A DNA stretch of 6,570 bases from assembly GCA_026398545.1 (NCBI GenBank), contig JAPLSR010000289.1, positions 1-6,570 on the forward strand. The letters run 5' to 3'. Position numbers and translations under genes: made by a program. This DNA comes from Candidatus Sumerlaeota bacterium. Its GTDB lineage: Bacteria > Sumerlaeota > Sumerlaeia > MWCT01. Positions 1 through 5,507 of this stretch are shown one piece after another. A model generated the notes under the pieces. It saw only the letters and a program-made list of their open reading frames with translations, was not told the origin of the DNA and made no database searches. The first letter of the stretch is position 1. Each line of letters starts with the position of its first letter.

Positions 1-731
1 TGCACACGAATCTGGTGCTTGCGTCCGGTTTCCAGTGTGATGCCAAGGAGGGTGATGCCCTCAGAACGTTTTACGACTTTATAATGTGTGATTGCCTCTC
101 TCCCTTTCTTATAATTGACTATCATGTATTCCCTGTGCCTTTCACTTCGCCCTACAGGCGCATCCACAATTCCCTCATCCTTGTCAAATTCACCCGCGAC
201 AAGGGCGAGATAATAGCGCTTGAGAGTCCTCTTTGCCAGTTGTGCTGCAAGATTCCGATGAGCAACATCCGTCCTGGCAATCACCAGAAGCCCCGTCGTA
301 TTTTTATCTGTGCGGTGAACAATGCCGGGTCTCTGCACGCCACCGATGCTGGAAAGTCCCTGATAATGGTGCAGAAGGGCATTGACAAGTGTTCCTGAGA
401 CATTCCCAGCACCCGGGTGGACAATCATGCCGGCAGGTTTGTTGACAACAATCAGATGCGCATCCTCATAAACGATGTCCAGCGGAATGGGTTCAGGCTC
501 AGGGATGGCGGCTTCCGCCGGTGGAATCGTCAGATGAATCACGTCCTGCGGTTCAAGGAGATAGCTTGGTTTTGATAACTTTCCACCAACAAGCACCTTC
601 TCGCCTTTTATCAGTTTCTGGATGAATGTCCTTGAATATTCGGGCAGGATATTTGCGAGGAAACGGTCCAGCCGGACATCCGAATCCTCCTCATTGACAA
701 TGAATTCAAATGTCTTTTCCAGTTCGCTCAT
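1..731 (-). CDS. rluD: RluD-family 23S rRNA pseudouridine synthase, C-terminus cut by window edge
   Basis: The reading frame opens at ATG 731 and stays open to base 1, giving 243 residues. The stop lies outside the window, and family members are usually about 300-325 residues. An S4 RNA-binding domain covers roughly residues 17-75 (VRLDRFLA, then IKGEKVLVGGK). The RluA/RluD catalytic domain follows, with VNKPAGMIVHPG (96-107), the catalytic-loop motif HRTDKNTTGLL (139-149, presumed catalytic Asp142), KRYYLALV (171-178) and ETGRKHQIRV at the end. By family knowledge it isomerises specific uridines in 23S rRNA in the cytoplasm; the S4 domain plus this core favours RluD over RluA, but the exact target is inferred. 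The catalytic loop is normally HRLDKDTSG, so Thr141 replacing Leu is unusual, while Arg140 and Asp142 are kept. The ATG overlaps the thiL stop (ATGA), implying co-transcription and translational coupling. Confidence 0.9.
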   Translation of the reverse strand, partial: MSELEKTFEFIVNEEDSDVRLDRFLANILPEYSRTFIQKLIKGEKVLVGGKLSKPSYLLEPQDVIHLTIPPAEAAIPEPEPIPLDIVYEDAHLIVVNKPAGMIVHPGAGNVSGTLVNALLHHYQGLSSIGGVQRPGIVHRTDKNTTGLLVIARTDVAHRNLAAQLAKRTLKRYYLALVAGEFDKDEGIVDAPVGRSERHREYMIVNYKKGREAITHYKVVKRSEGITLLGITLETGRKHQIRV

Positions 732-1753
732 TTCACTTTTTTACGGGGTGTGAAGTGTTGAAATGTCCTGTCTGTAAAGGAAAGGGCTTCTCCCCTCTCA
801 TCCAGAATCCTGACACCTCTCCCTTTTTCCACCCGTCCTATTTCATGAACGGCAATGCGGCTTCCCGCCCTGTGAAAAAGGTTTGAAATACCCGCCTTAT
901 TCAGAGAACTTGTGAAGAGAAGTTCATAATCTTCACCACCGAAGAGCACCATATCTCGCGGATTGACTCCGAACTCTCTGGAGGCTTTATCAAGTGCGGA
1001 TGAGACGGGAAGTTGCGGGTATGGAATATTCAACCGGACATGGCTCATCCGGGAAATATGACGCAATTCATTCAGAACGCCATCGCTGACATCAATCGCT
1101 GCGCCCGTATGCCTTGACCTGGCAAGCGCCAGACCTTCAACGACTCTCGCCTCCGGCAGTACATGACGCTTGATGAGTTGTATCCATCTTTTTATTCTCC
1201 CCTGATGAGGATATTTTCTCAGGAGCTTAAGCCCCATTCCGCTCTCACCGGGCCAACCGGTAACATAAACCCGATGCCCTGGTTTTGCGCCGGAACGTAA
1301 AAGCGGCATTGCCCCTTTCATATATCTGCCTATCAGCATGACTGAGATGAGAAGGGTTTCGGCACGGACGGTATCGCCTCCGGCAATAACACACTTATGC
1401 CTCCTGGCGGCACGTCGGAAACCTTTATAGAAATCCATAAGAAGAGCAAGAGGCGTATCAGGAAGAACCCCGATGGAGAGAAAGGCAGCCACAGGCAACG
1501 CCCCCACAGCCGCAAGGTCTGATGCATTCACTTCATACGCCTTGATGCCCAGTTCAAAAGGGGTGCAGAGGGCAAGTGAAAAATGTGTGCCTTCGACAAG
1601 CAGGTCAGTTGTGACAGCCATCCGACCGCCCGCACCGACGCATTTCAAAATGGCTGCATCATCACCAAATCCAGTCTCCACGAGAGGATGCACGTCGGTG
1701 AAGCGCCTGATAGCATTCAGGAATCCCGCCTCGCCTGCTTCAAAAAGTCTCAT
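728..1753 (-). CDS. thiL: Thiamine-monophosphate kinase ThiL
   Basis: ThiL phosphorylates thiamine monophosphate with ATP to give thiamine diphosphate, the last step of cofactor synthesis, in the cytoplasm. The protein is 341 residues from ATG 1753, close to the usual 310-350. A GTG immediately before it (1756) is an alternative start adding one Met; I prefer ATG because the MRLFEAGEAGF start matches the family. Counting from the GTG, motifs are GFGDDAA (29-35), TTDLLVEGTHF (49-59), EVNASDLAAVGALP (75-88), AGGDTVRAE (125-133), VTGWPGESGMGL (165-176), IDVSDGV (221-227) and FGGEDYELLFT (262-272), all hallmarks of the PurM-like ThiL fold with its Mg/nucleotide-binding aspartates. AAGGGAAG lies just upstream as a ribosome site. 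The stop overlaps the rluD start by 4 bp. No other thiamine gene is visible, as is common for thiL. Confidence 0.95.
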   Translation of the reverse strand: MRLFEAGEAGFLNAIRRFTDVHPLVETGFGDDAAILKCVGAGGRMAVTTDLLVEGTHFSLALCTPFELGIKAYEVNASDLAAVGALPVAAFLSIGVLPDTPLALLMDFYKGFRRAARRHKCVIAGGDTVRAETLLISVMLIGRYMKGAMPLLRSGAKPGHRVYVTGWPGESGMGLKLLRKYPHQGRIKRWIQLIKRHVLPEARVVEGLALARSRHTGAAIDVSDGVLNELRHISRMSHVRLNIPYPQLPVSSALDKASREFGVNPRDMVLFGGEDYELLFTSSLNKAGISNLFHRAGSRIAVHEIGRVEKGRGVRILDERGEALSFTDRTFQHFTPRKKVK

Positions 1754-1815
1754 CACTGCTTCCCTTTATTACAAATTACACAACATGGCAAAATGGAGTT
1801 TGACATACACTTATG

Positions 1816-1827
1816 GATAAGCTTATC
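1816..1827. promoter_or_regulatory. Perfect 12-bp palindrome in divergent spacer, candidate operator
   Basis: GATAAGCTTATC is a perfect palindrome lying between the divergent thiL and DUF4432 genes. A partial extra half-site (CTTAT-gg-ATAAG, 1810-1821) overlaps its left arm. On the plus strand a consensus -35-like TTGACA (1800-1805) lies ten bases upstream, but no good -10 sits at the right distance: the nearest, TACAAT at 1833-1838, is 27 bp away. Position and symmetry suggest a regulator-binding site. Function is inference, and a 12-bp A/T-rich palindrome can arise by chance. Confidence 0.3.
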
Positions 1828-1918
1828 TGAGATACAATCAAACAAGAGAAATGTTGATACGCCCTGAAAATAAAGTCAATGCCCATTCAGTATGAAGTCT
1901 CCCGAAATTTTATCGGCG

Positions 1919-1946
1919 AATTTTCCTTGCAGAAAATTTTTTCTTT
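1919..1946 (+). terminator. A/T-rich hairpin followed by T-run upstream of DUF4432 gene
   Basis: AATTTTC (1919-1925) and GAAAATT (1932-1938) form a perfect 7-bp stem around the 6-base loop CTTGCA, followed by a T-rich tract (TTTTTTCTTT, 1937-1946). This has the shape of a weak intrinsic terminator or leader attenuator on the plus strand, but the stem is nearly all A-T. Just downstream, TATATA (1955-1960) could be a -10 box giving a short leader for the 1992 gene, with no good -35. If that promoter is real, the hairpin lies upstream of the transcript and is not an attenuator. Confidence 0.2.
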
Positions 1947-1978
1947 CCCACAAATATATACCTGTTAATCAACACAAT

Positions 1979-1987
1979 AAGGAGAGG
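1979..1987 (+). promoter_or_regulatory. Strong ribosome binding site for DUF4432 gene
   Basis: AAGGAGAGG lies 4 bases before ATG 1992, a near-complete Shine-Dalgarno match. It fixes the start codon of the downstream gene and is the clearest ribosome site in the window. Confidence 0.75.
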
Positions 1988-1991
1988 TAAG

Positions 1992-3071
1992 ATGGCGCAG
2001 CTTTTCGGAAGGGAATGGACAAAAAAGGATTTGTCCCGTCGCATGGGGAGACTATCACAGGTTGGCGGAGTCAGGCAGTTTGTATTCACTGACGGAGCGG
2101 CAAACGGTATGCGCGCCGCTGAAGTCAAAACTGGAAGCGGGCTCAACTTCACAATCCTCCTTGACCGCGCCATGGATATCGGTGCCGCCGATTTTGCGGG
2201 ATATCCGCTAAACTGGGAATCAGGGGTGGGATATGTCCATCCCGCCTATTTCCAGCATGGCGGGACACAATGGCTCCGCACCTTTGGCGGAGGACTTGTA
2301 ACAACATGTGGTCTTTCCAACGTTGGCGTGCCAAATGTGGATGAGGGGATAGAATACAGCCTTCATGGGGTTATCACCGCCTCGCCGGCGGAGAATGTGC
2401 GAATCGAACAGTGCTGGAAAGGCGAGGACCTGGAAATAAGCGTTTCAGGCACTATGCGGGAGACCTCGGTCTTCGGACCCGACCTCCGCATGGACCGCCT
2501 GATATGGACAAGGCTGGGGGAAAAGAAAATTTTTATTGAAGACTGCATCATCAATGAGGGTGCAGAAAACACACCCCTCATGTTTCTTTATCACATCAAC
2601 ATCGGCTGGCCAATAGTTGATGAGGGCGCCTTGTTCATCCTGCCATCAAAGAAGTTGACACCGCGTGACGCCGAGTCCGAATCGGACAAGGATAATTTCG
2701 ACACCTTCCAGGCGCCCCAGAAGGGATTTAAGGAAAAGGTCTATTTTCACAAGATGATTGCCGACTCGGCGGGCTATGTCCCCATAGCAGTGGTCAATCC
2801 CAAGCTCCGGAACATGTGTTTTGGAATTTACATCAAATACACCATCAGTGAGATGCCACGGTTCACACAATGGAAAATGCTTGGGGAGGGCGCGTATGTG
2901 CTGGGACTGGAGCCGGGCAATTGCACTGTTCTGGGGCGGGCGGAGGAACGAAAAAGGGGCACACTCCAGATAATACATCCGGGTGAATCGAAAACATTTC
3001 ACCTTGAAATCGGCATTATCAACACCCCGGAGGAACTGAATCAGATTTCCGACCTGGTGAACAACCTCTAA
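1992..3071 (+). CDS. DUF4432 family aldose 1-epimerase-like protein
   Basis: A complete 359-residue protein without signal peptide or membrane segment, so probably cytoplasmic. The pattern matches the DUF4432 family, a branch of the aldose 1-epimerase (galactose mutarotase) beta-sandwich superfamily. Visible signatures are LLDRAMDIGAADFAGYPLNW (56-75), WLRTFGGGLVTTCGLSNVG (94-112), SLHG (123-126), YHINIGWPIVDEG (200-212), YFHKM (251-255) and MLGEGAYVLGLEPGNC (306-321). In mutarotase-type enzymes a conserved His acts as acid and a Glu as base; His125 or His201 and Glu317 are the natural candidates, by analogy only. The likely role is anomer interconversion or a related step on a sugar or sugar acid; the substrate is unknown. 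It stands alone between a divergent thiL and a convergent Memo gene, so no sugar operon narrows the substrate. Start chosen from the strong ribosome site and family-like N-terminus. Confidence 0.85.
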   Translation: MAQLFGREWTKKDLSRRMGRLSQVGGVRQFVFTDGAANGMRAAEVKTGSGLNFTILLDRAMDIGAADFAGYPLNWESGVGYVHPAYFQHGGTQWLRTFGGGLVTTCGLSNVGVPNVDEGIEYSLHGVITASPAENVRIEQCWKGEDLEISVSGTMRETSVFGPDLRMDRLIWTRLGEKKIFIEDCIINEGAENTPLMFLYHINIGWPIVDEGALFILPSKKLTPRDAESESDKDNFDTFQAPQKGFKEKVYFHKMIADSAGYVPIAVVNPKLRNMCFGIYIKYTISEMPRFTQWKMLGEGAYVLGLEPGNCTVLGRAEERKRGTLQIIHPGESKTFHLEIGIINTPEELNQISDLVNNL

Positions 3072-3120
3072 AAAGATAAAAAAAATATCCCGATGTTTTT
3101 GCTTCCAGCTCATGGGGATA

Positions 3121-3178
3121 ATTCGTCCGCCTCAGGCGGATTCGTGAAGATTCGTGGATGAATCTGCCTCAGGCGGGG
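3121..3178. repeat. Compact inverted-repeat element in convergent intergenic region
   Basis: This spacer between convergent genes contains nested symmetry. CCGCCTCAGGCGG (3127-3139) is a near-perfect palindrome (TCCGCCT/AGGCGGA with one central base). A second, one-mismatch copy CTGCCTCAGGCGG lies at 3164-3176. Between them are direct repeats of ATTCGT (3121-3126, 3140-3145, 3150-3155), and AGATTC/GAATCT (3148-3153 and 3160-3165) form a perfect 6-bp stem. The arrangement looks like a dispersed intergenic repeat unit. The GC-rich palindrome could also act as a bidirectional stem for the two converging transcripts, but no T-run follows directly. Genome-wide repetition cannot be tested here. Confidence 0.6.
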
Positions 3179-3198
3179 TAAATATTTTTAGTCAGGAA

Positions 3199-4035
3199 TT
3201 AATATAAAACCGCCGAAAGATACCCGACTACATAATCTGACCTGTACCCCGTCACATCCTGAGAATTGGTGAGATGCAAAAGGGAGATTTTCTGAGCGCC
3301 AAAGGCGCGGGAAAGGAGCATTGTCGCCATGATGGAGGCGGGTCCGCATGCCATGAATTCCTCACTTGCCATCTCATCCTCAAACCGCTTTTCATCAAAT
3401 AAAATGAGCGTGTCGGCAAGTCGGGCGTCCAAGTGGACACATTCCTTGTATGAGGAACCGTGATAAAGGTCGGTGCTTCCCACCACCAGGGTGTCATTTC
3501 TGGCATCTTTGGGAAGGACCTTCAGCAGGAGGTCCACAATTTTCTGACAAGTTGAGAGGTCCTGGTCCCGGATAAGGACAGGGACGAGCAAAAATTCTTT
3601 AAGAACAATCTGGAGAAAAGGCACCTGGACTTCGAGGGAGTGTTCCATCTGTTCAGCCAGGATGCTATGGGTGATAAAGGAGGATGCCTCGTGCAATTTC
3701 TTTACAACCTCCATATCAACAGGGACAACGCCGAGCGGTGTTTTGAATCCCTTTCCAGGGAAAACGGCGGCGCCGCGAAAATCCGCCCTGTGACTTAAAG
3801 CAAAAATAATAACCCTCTTATACGTCTTTCCCGGAAGGAGTTTATAACCATACGCCGCAGTCCCGCCGGAATACTGGTAACCGGCGTGGGGTGAAATCAG
3901 CCCAATGACATGCTCCGGGGATACGGGTGGTTTTGCCGCATCCAGATATCTCTGAATATCCTGCCGGAGTATATCAGGTTCTCCCGGGTAAAACGACCCT
4001 GCCACAACAGGCTCGCGTATATCATCACCTCTCAT
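3199..4035 (-). CDS. Memo-family protein (AmmeMemoRadiSam system protein B-like)
   Basis: A complete 278-residue protein, the usual length for bacterial Memo-like proteins. Family signatures, in order: PVVAGSFYPGEP (9-20), ISPHAGYQYSG (47-57), ALSHR (79-83), EHSLEVQVPFLQ (131-142), STDLYHG (187-193), ACGP (219-222) and HLTNSQDVTG followed by YVVGYLSAVLY (244-253, 268-278). His50, His82 and Cys220 sit where human MEMO1 has its metal-binding His49, His81 and Cys244, so the metal site appears complete. The fold relates to class III extradiol dioxygenases, but the bacterial function is unknown. In many genomes it accompanies an AMMECR1-domain protein and a radical SAM protein; neither is visible here, so it is either solitary or its partners are elsewhere. 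The loop usually reading SSDLSH reads STDLYH. ATG 4035 is preceded by AAGGGGG about 8 bases upstream. A separate promoter is suggested at 4071-4100. Confidence 0.9.
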   Translation of the reverse strand: MRGDDIREPVVAGSFYPGEPDILRQDIQRYLDAAKPPVSPEHVIGLISPHAGYQYSGGTAAYGYKLLPGKTYKRVIIFALSHRADFRGAAVFPGKGFKTPLGVVPVDMEVVKKLHEASSFITHSILAEQMEHSLEVQVPFLQIVLKEFLLVPVLIRDQDLSTCQKIVDLLLKVLPKDARNDTLVVGSTDLYHGSSYKECVHLDARLADTLILFDEKRFEDEMASEEFMACGPASIMATMLLSRAFGAQKISLLHLTNSQDVTGYRSDYVVGYLSAVLY

Positions 4036-4070
4036 TTCCGCGTCCCCCTTTCACTTCATTTATTACTTTA

Positions 4071-4100
4071 AGATTAATTAGAAAAAGCGGGCAATGTCAA
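4071..4100 (-). promoter_or_regulatory. Candidate sigma70-type promoter for the Memo gene
   Basis: On the minus strand a perfect -35 hexamer TTGACA (4100-4095) is followed after 18 bp by TAATCT (4076-4071), a weak -10 match. The predicted transcript would start around 4064, giving a leader of about 30 bases that includes the G-rich ribosome site of the gene starting at 4035. Position in the only sizeable gap (4036-4156) between the nitrilase and Memo genes supports it. The weak -10 keeps confidence modest. Confidence 0.4.
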
Positions 4101-4156
4101 AGGAAAAAGACTTGCGCAAAGGCGGGTTTCACCATAAACAGGTCTCCCTAAAATTG

Positions 4157-4930
4157 CTACTCCACCCACCAGCGCTGCTTTTCCCGCAGTATTTCTTCTT
4201 CCAGCCAAACCTTCTGGTTGCTCTGATGACGTTCGCGCATTGCATTAAGGTCAATAGTAACCATCAACACACCGGTATTTGCGATCTTGATCTGAACTAC
4301 ATCCTTGAAGGACGAATCCCCGCCCGGTTTAGATGGAATTTTAATTATGTCCCGCCCCATTGCATCCCAGAAGCCATATTCGCCCGAACGCGTGCTTGTA
4401 AGGATGTTGATACAGTTATCCAGCGAACGGGCATGCATCAAGGCGCGGTCATAACCCAGATTCGGGAATAGAAGGATATCAGCACCCTTCAATGCAACCA
4501 ACTCCGCAACATCCGTGAACCAGCTGTCATAGCAAGTCATGAATCCAACTTTTCCAAAATCCGTCCGGAACACCGGCGCACTCCCGCCGGGCGTCACGCC
4601 CAACTGATTCAACTCAGGTCCATAAAGGTGAATCTTGTCATAGCATCCTATCATTTCCCCGTCCCTATTGAAGAGGAGGGCGGAGTTGTAAAGCCGATTT
4701 GTCACCGGATCATGGCGGCCGATTGTGCCCGCAACGAACATCCGATACTGCCGGGCTTTCTCGGACATCAAACGCACGGACGCCCCGGAAAGCGTTTCCG
4801 TGGTGCCCTCTCCGCTGAAATATTCAGGCAGTAACACAAGATCAACCTTGCCCTCCCCCGCCGCGTCCAGAACCTTGCCAAATGCCTTCAGTCCATAGTC
4901 CTCAAGACCGGGTCCCTGAGTGCACGCCAC
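4157..4930 (-). CDS. Carbon-nitrogen hydrolase (nitrilase superfamily) domain
   Basis: This 257-residue stretch is a complete nitrilase-superfamily catalytic domain. The catalytic triad is visible: Glu36 in LLPEYF, Lys99 in CYDKIHL and Cys133 in MTCYDSWF. Glu106 in YGPELNQL fits the additional conserved glutamate. Such enzymes hydrolyse amides or nitriles through a cysteine thioester; the substrate cannot be told. Taken alone the domain would start at GTG 4930 (Val Ala Cys Thr Gln, the first beta strand), but no convincing ribosome site precedes it. The same frame continues open upstream to 5152 without an ATG, GTG or TTG, and that upstream part encodes the end of a carbohydrate-binding-like domain. 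The original start was therefore further upstream, in another frame at 5246. Whether the present gene makes this domain is uncertain. The gene ends 121 bp before the Memo gene, same strand. Confidence 0.85.
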   Translation of the reverse strand: MACTQGPGLEDYGLKAFGKVLDAAGEGKVDLVLLPEYFSGEGTTETLSGASVRLMSEKARQYRMFVAGTIGRHDPVTNRLYNSALLFNRDGEMIGCYDKIHLYGPELNQLGVTPGGSAPVFRTDFGKVGFMTCYDSWFTDVAELVALKGADILLFPNLGYDRALMHARSLDNCINILTSTRSGEYGFWDAMGRDIIKIPSKPGGDSSFKDVVQIKIANTGVLMVTIDLNAMRERHQSNQKVWLEEEILREKQRWWVE

Positions 4931-5086
4931 CCTGACCCAGCGCGGCGGAACCGGCGACGTCTCGGTCAGGGAAATATTCTCAATCCATGCCTTGCCTTTT
5001 GCACAAAGACGATAAATGATTTGAACCTCAACTTGGATTTCCCCTTTTCCCGGAAAGCAAATCCGGGTTTCCCCCTCAATCCAGTC
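4931..5086 (-). other. C-terminal part of a carbohydrate-binding-like jelly-roll domain, in frame with the nitrilase
   Basis: Reading from GAC 5086 (Asp-Trp-Ile-Glu-Gly) the frame gives 52 residues running directly into the nitrilase domain. It contains CFPGKGEIQVEVQIIYRL, then GKAWIENISLTE and a proline-rich linker SPVPPRWVRVA. This matches the last strands of CBM_4_9-like domains, where a D-W-x-x-F-x-x-P-x-G stretch is followed by an alternating strand and a G-x-x-W-x-D-D-V-S-L-T-E-type ending. The fusion of such a domain to a nitrilase is, from memory, frequent in Planctomycetes-type genomes. No start codon exists in this frame here. The frame is closed upstream by TGA at 5153-5155. Confidence 0.7.
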
Positions 5087-5246
5087 ATTTCCCAGACGAT
5101 GGAATTCGGTAATCCCCTGAGATGTCGTGTCCTTGAAAGTTCCCGTTGGGGATCAGGTTCAGCATTGATTCCTGCCCCGCAAAAGCGGTCATGTATAAAA
5201 AGCCCGCGCAAAGTGCAATACCAATAATAAAAATTTCCCCGTTCAT
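5085..5246 (-). pseudogene. Frameshifted N-terminal fragment of the secreted nitrilase fusion: signal peptide plus start of binding domain
   Basis: An ATG at 5246 opens 53 codons ending at TGA 5085-5087. Residues 5-23 are hydrophobic (IFIIGIALCAGFLYMTAFA), with a good signal peptidase I site after AFA (23) before GQES. Then comes LNLIPNGNFQGHDISGDYR, the classic opening strand (N-L-x-P-N-G-x-F) of CBM_4_9-like jelly-roll domains. This frame and the frame of the downstream fragment plus nitrilase differ by +1. Joined at the TGA they would give a 362-residue protein, but the domain would have only about 66 residues where about 130-150 are expected, so an internal out-of-frame deletion seems likely. 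The n-region has no Lys or Arg (M-N-G-E), unusual for a signal peptide, and only a weak GGA precedes the start. A sequencing or assembly error, true decay or recoding are the alternatives. Confidence 0.65.
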
Positions 5247-5275
5247 AAATACAAATCCAGCCGGCAGTTTTTAAG

Positions 5276-5305
5276 TGCGTTAGGGGTCAATGCGTTAGGG
5301 GTCAA
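5276..5305. repeat. Perfect 15-bp tandem duplication in intergenic region
   Basis: TGCGTTAGGGGTCAA occurs twice back to back (5276-5290 and 5291-5305) with no mismatch. On the minus strand it reads TTGACCCCTAACGCA, so each copy supplies a TTGACC resembling a -35 box, but no -10 lies at a suitable distance before the start at 5246. It lies in the 261-bp gene-free gap 5247-5507, where I see no other gene, RNA or convincing terminator. It could be a short operator pair, a slippage duplication or the edge of a degraded mobile element. Confidence 0.7.
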
Positions 5306-5507
5306 TCTCAACCATTTGCTCATTTTCATGCCGGTTTTCGGAACCCTTCTCAGAATTTCCATTATATGTCGTCTTGATGGGAGGCGGACTACCCTGCAAG
5401 TATGATTAAGATTTATGCTACTTTGTGACTTGCATCTTTATTCGAGTCAAATCCTCATCTTTGATAATTCGCTCCTGACAATAACTCACGCTATTCTTTC
5501 CTTAGAA

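Noticed and set aside
15..398. 127-codon plus-strand open frame at the left edge
   Set aside because: It is antisense to the clear RluD-family coding frame and has no motif of its own.
2646..3113. 155-codon minus-strand open frame
   Set aside because: It is antisense to the DUF4432 gene. Its protein shows no family features and overlaps conserved motifs of the sense frame.
4100..4156. Intrinsic terminator after the nitrilase stop
   Set aside because: TTGCGCAA is symmetric and a T-run follows on the minus strand, but the stem is only 4 bp with no loop, too weak to call.
4966..5211. 81-codon minus-strand open frame across the nitrilase junction
   Set aside because: It is the third frame over the binding-domain region. 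Homology-like motifs lie in the other two frames and this one shows none.
5285..5305. TTGACC elements as -35 boxes for the nitrilase gene
   Set aside because: No -10-like hexamer lies 15-19 bp downstream of either copy.
5247..5507. Small gene or RNA in the 261-bp gap
   Set aside because: No open frame with a ribosome site and plausible product, no tRNA-like cloverleaf and no stable long stem was seen by eye.
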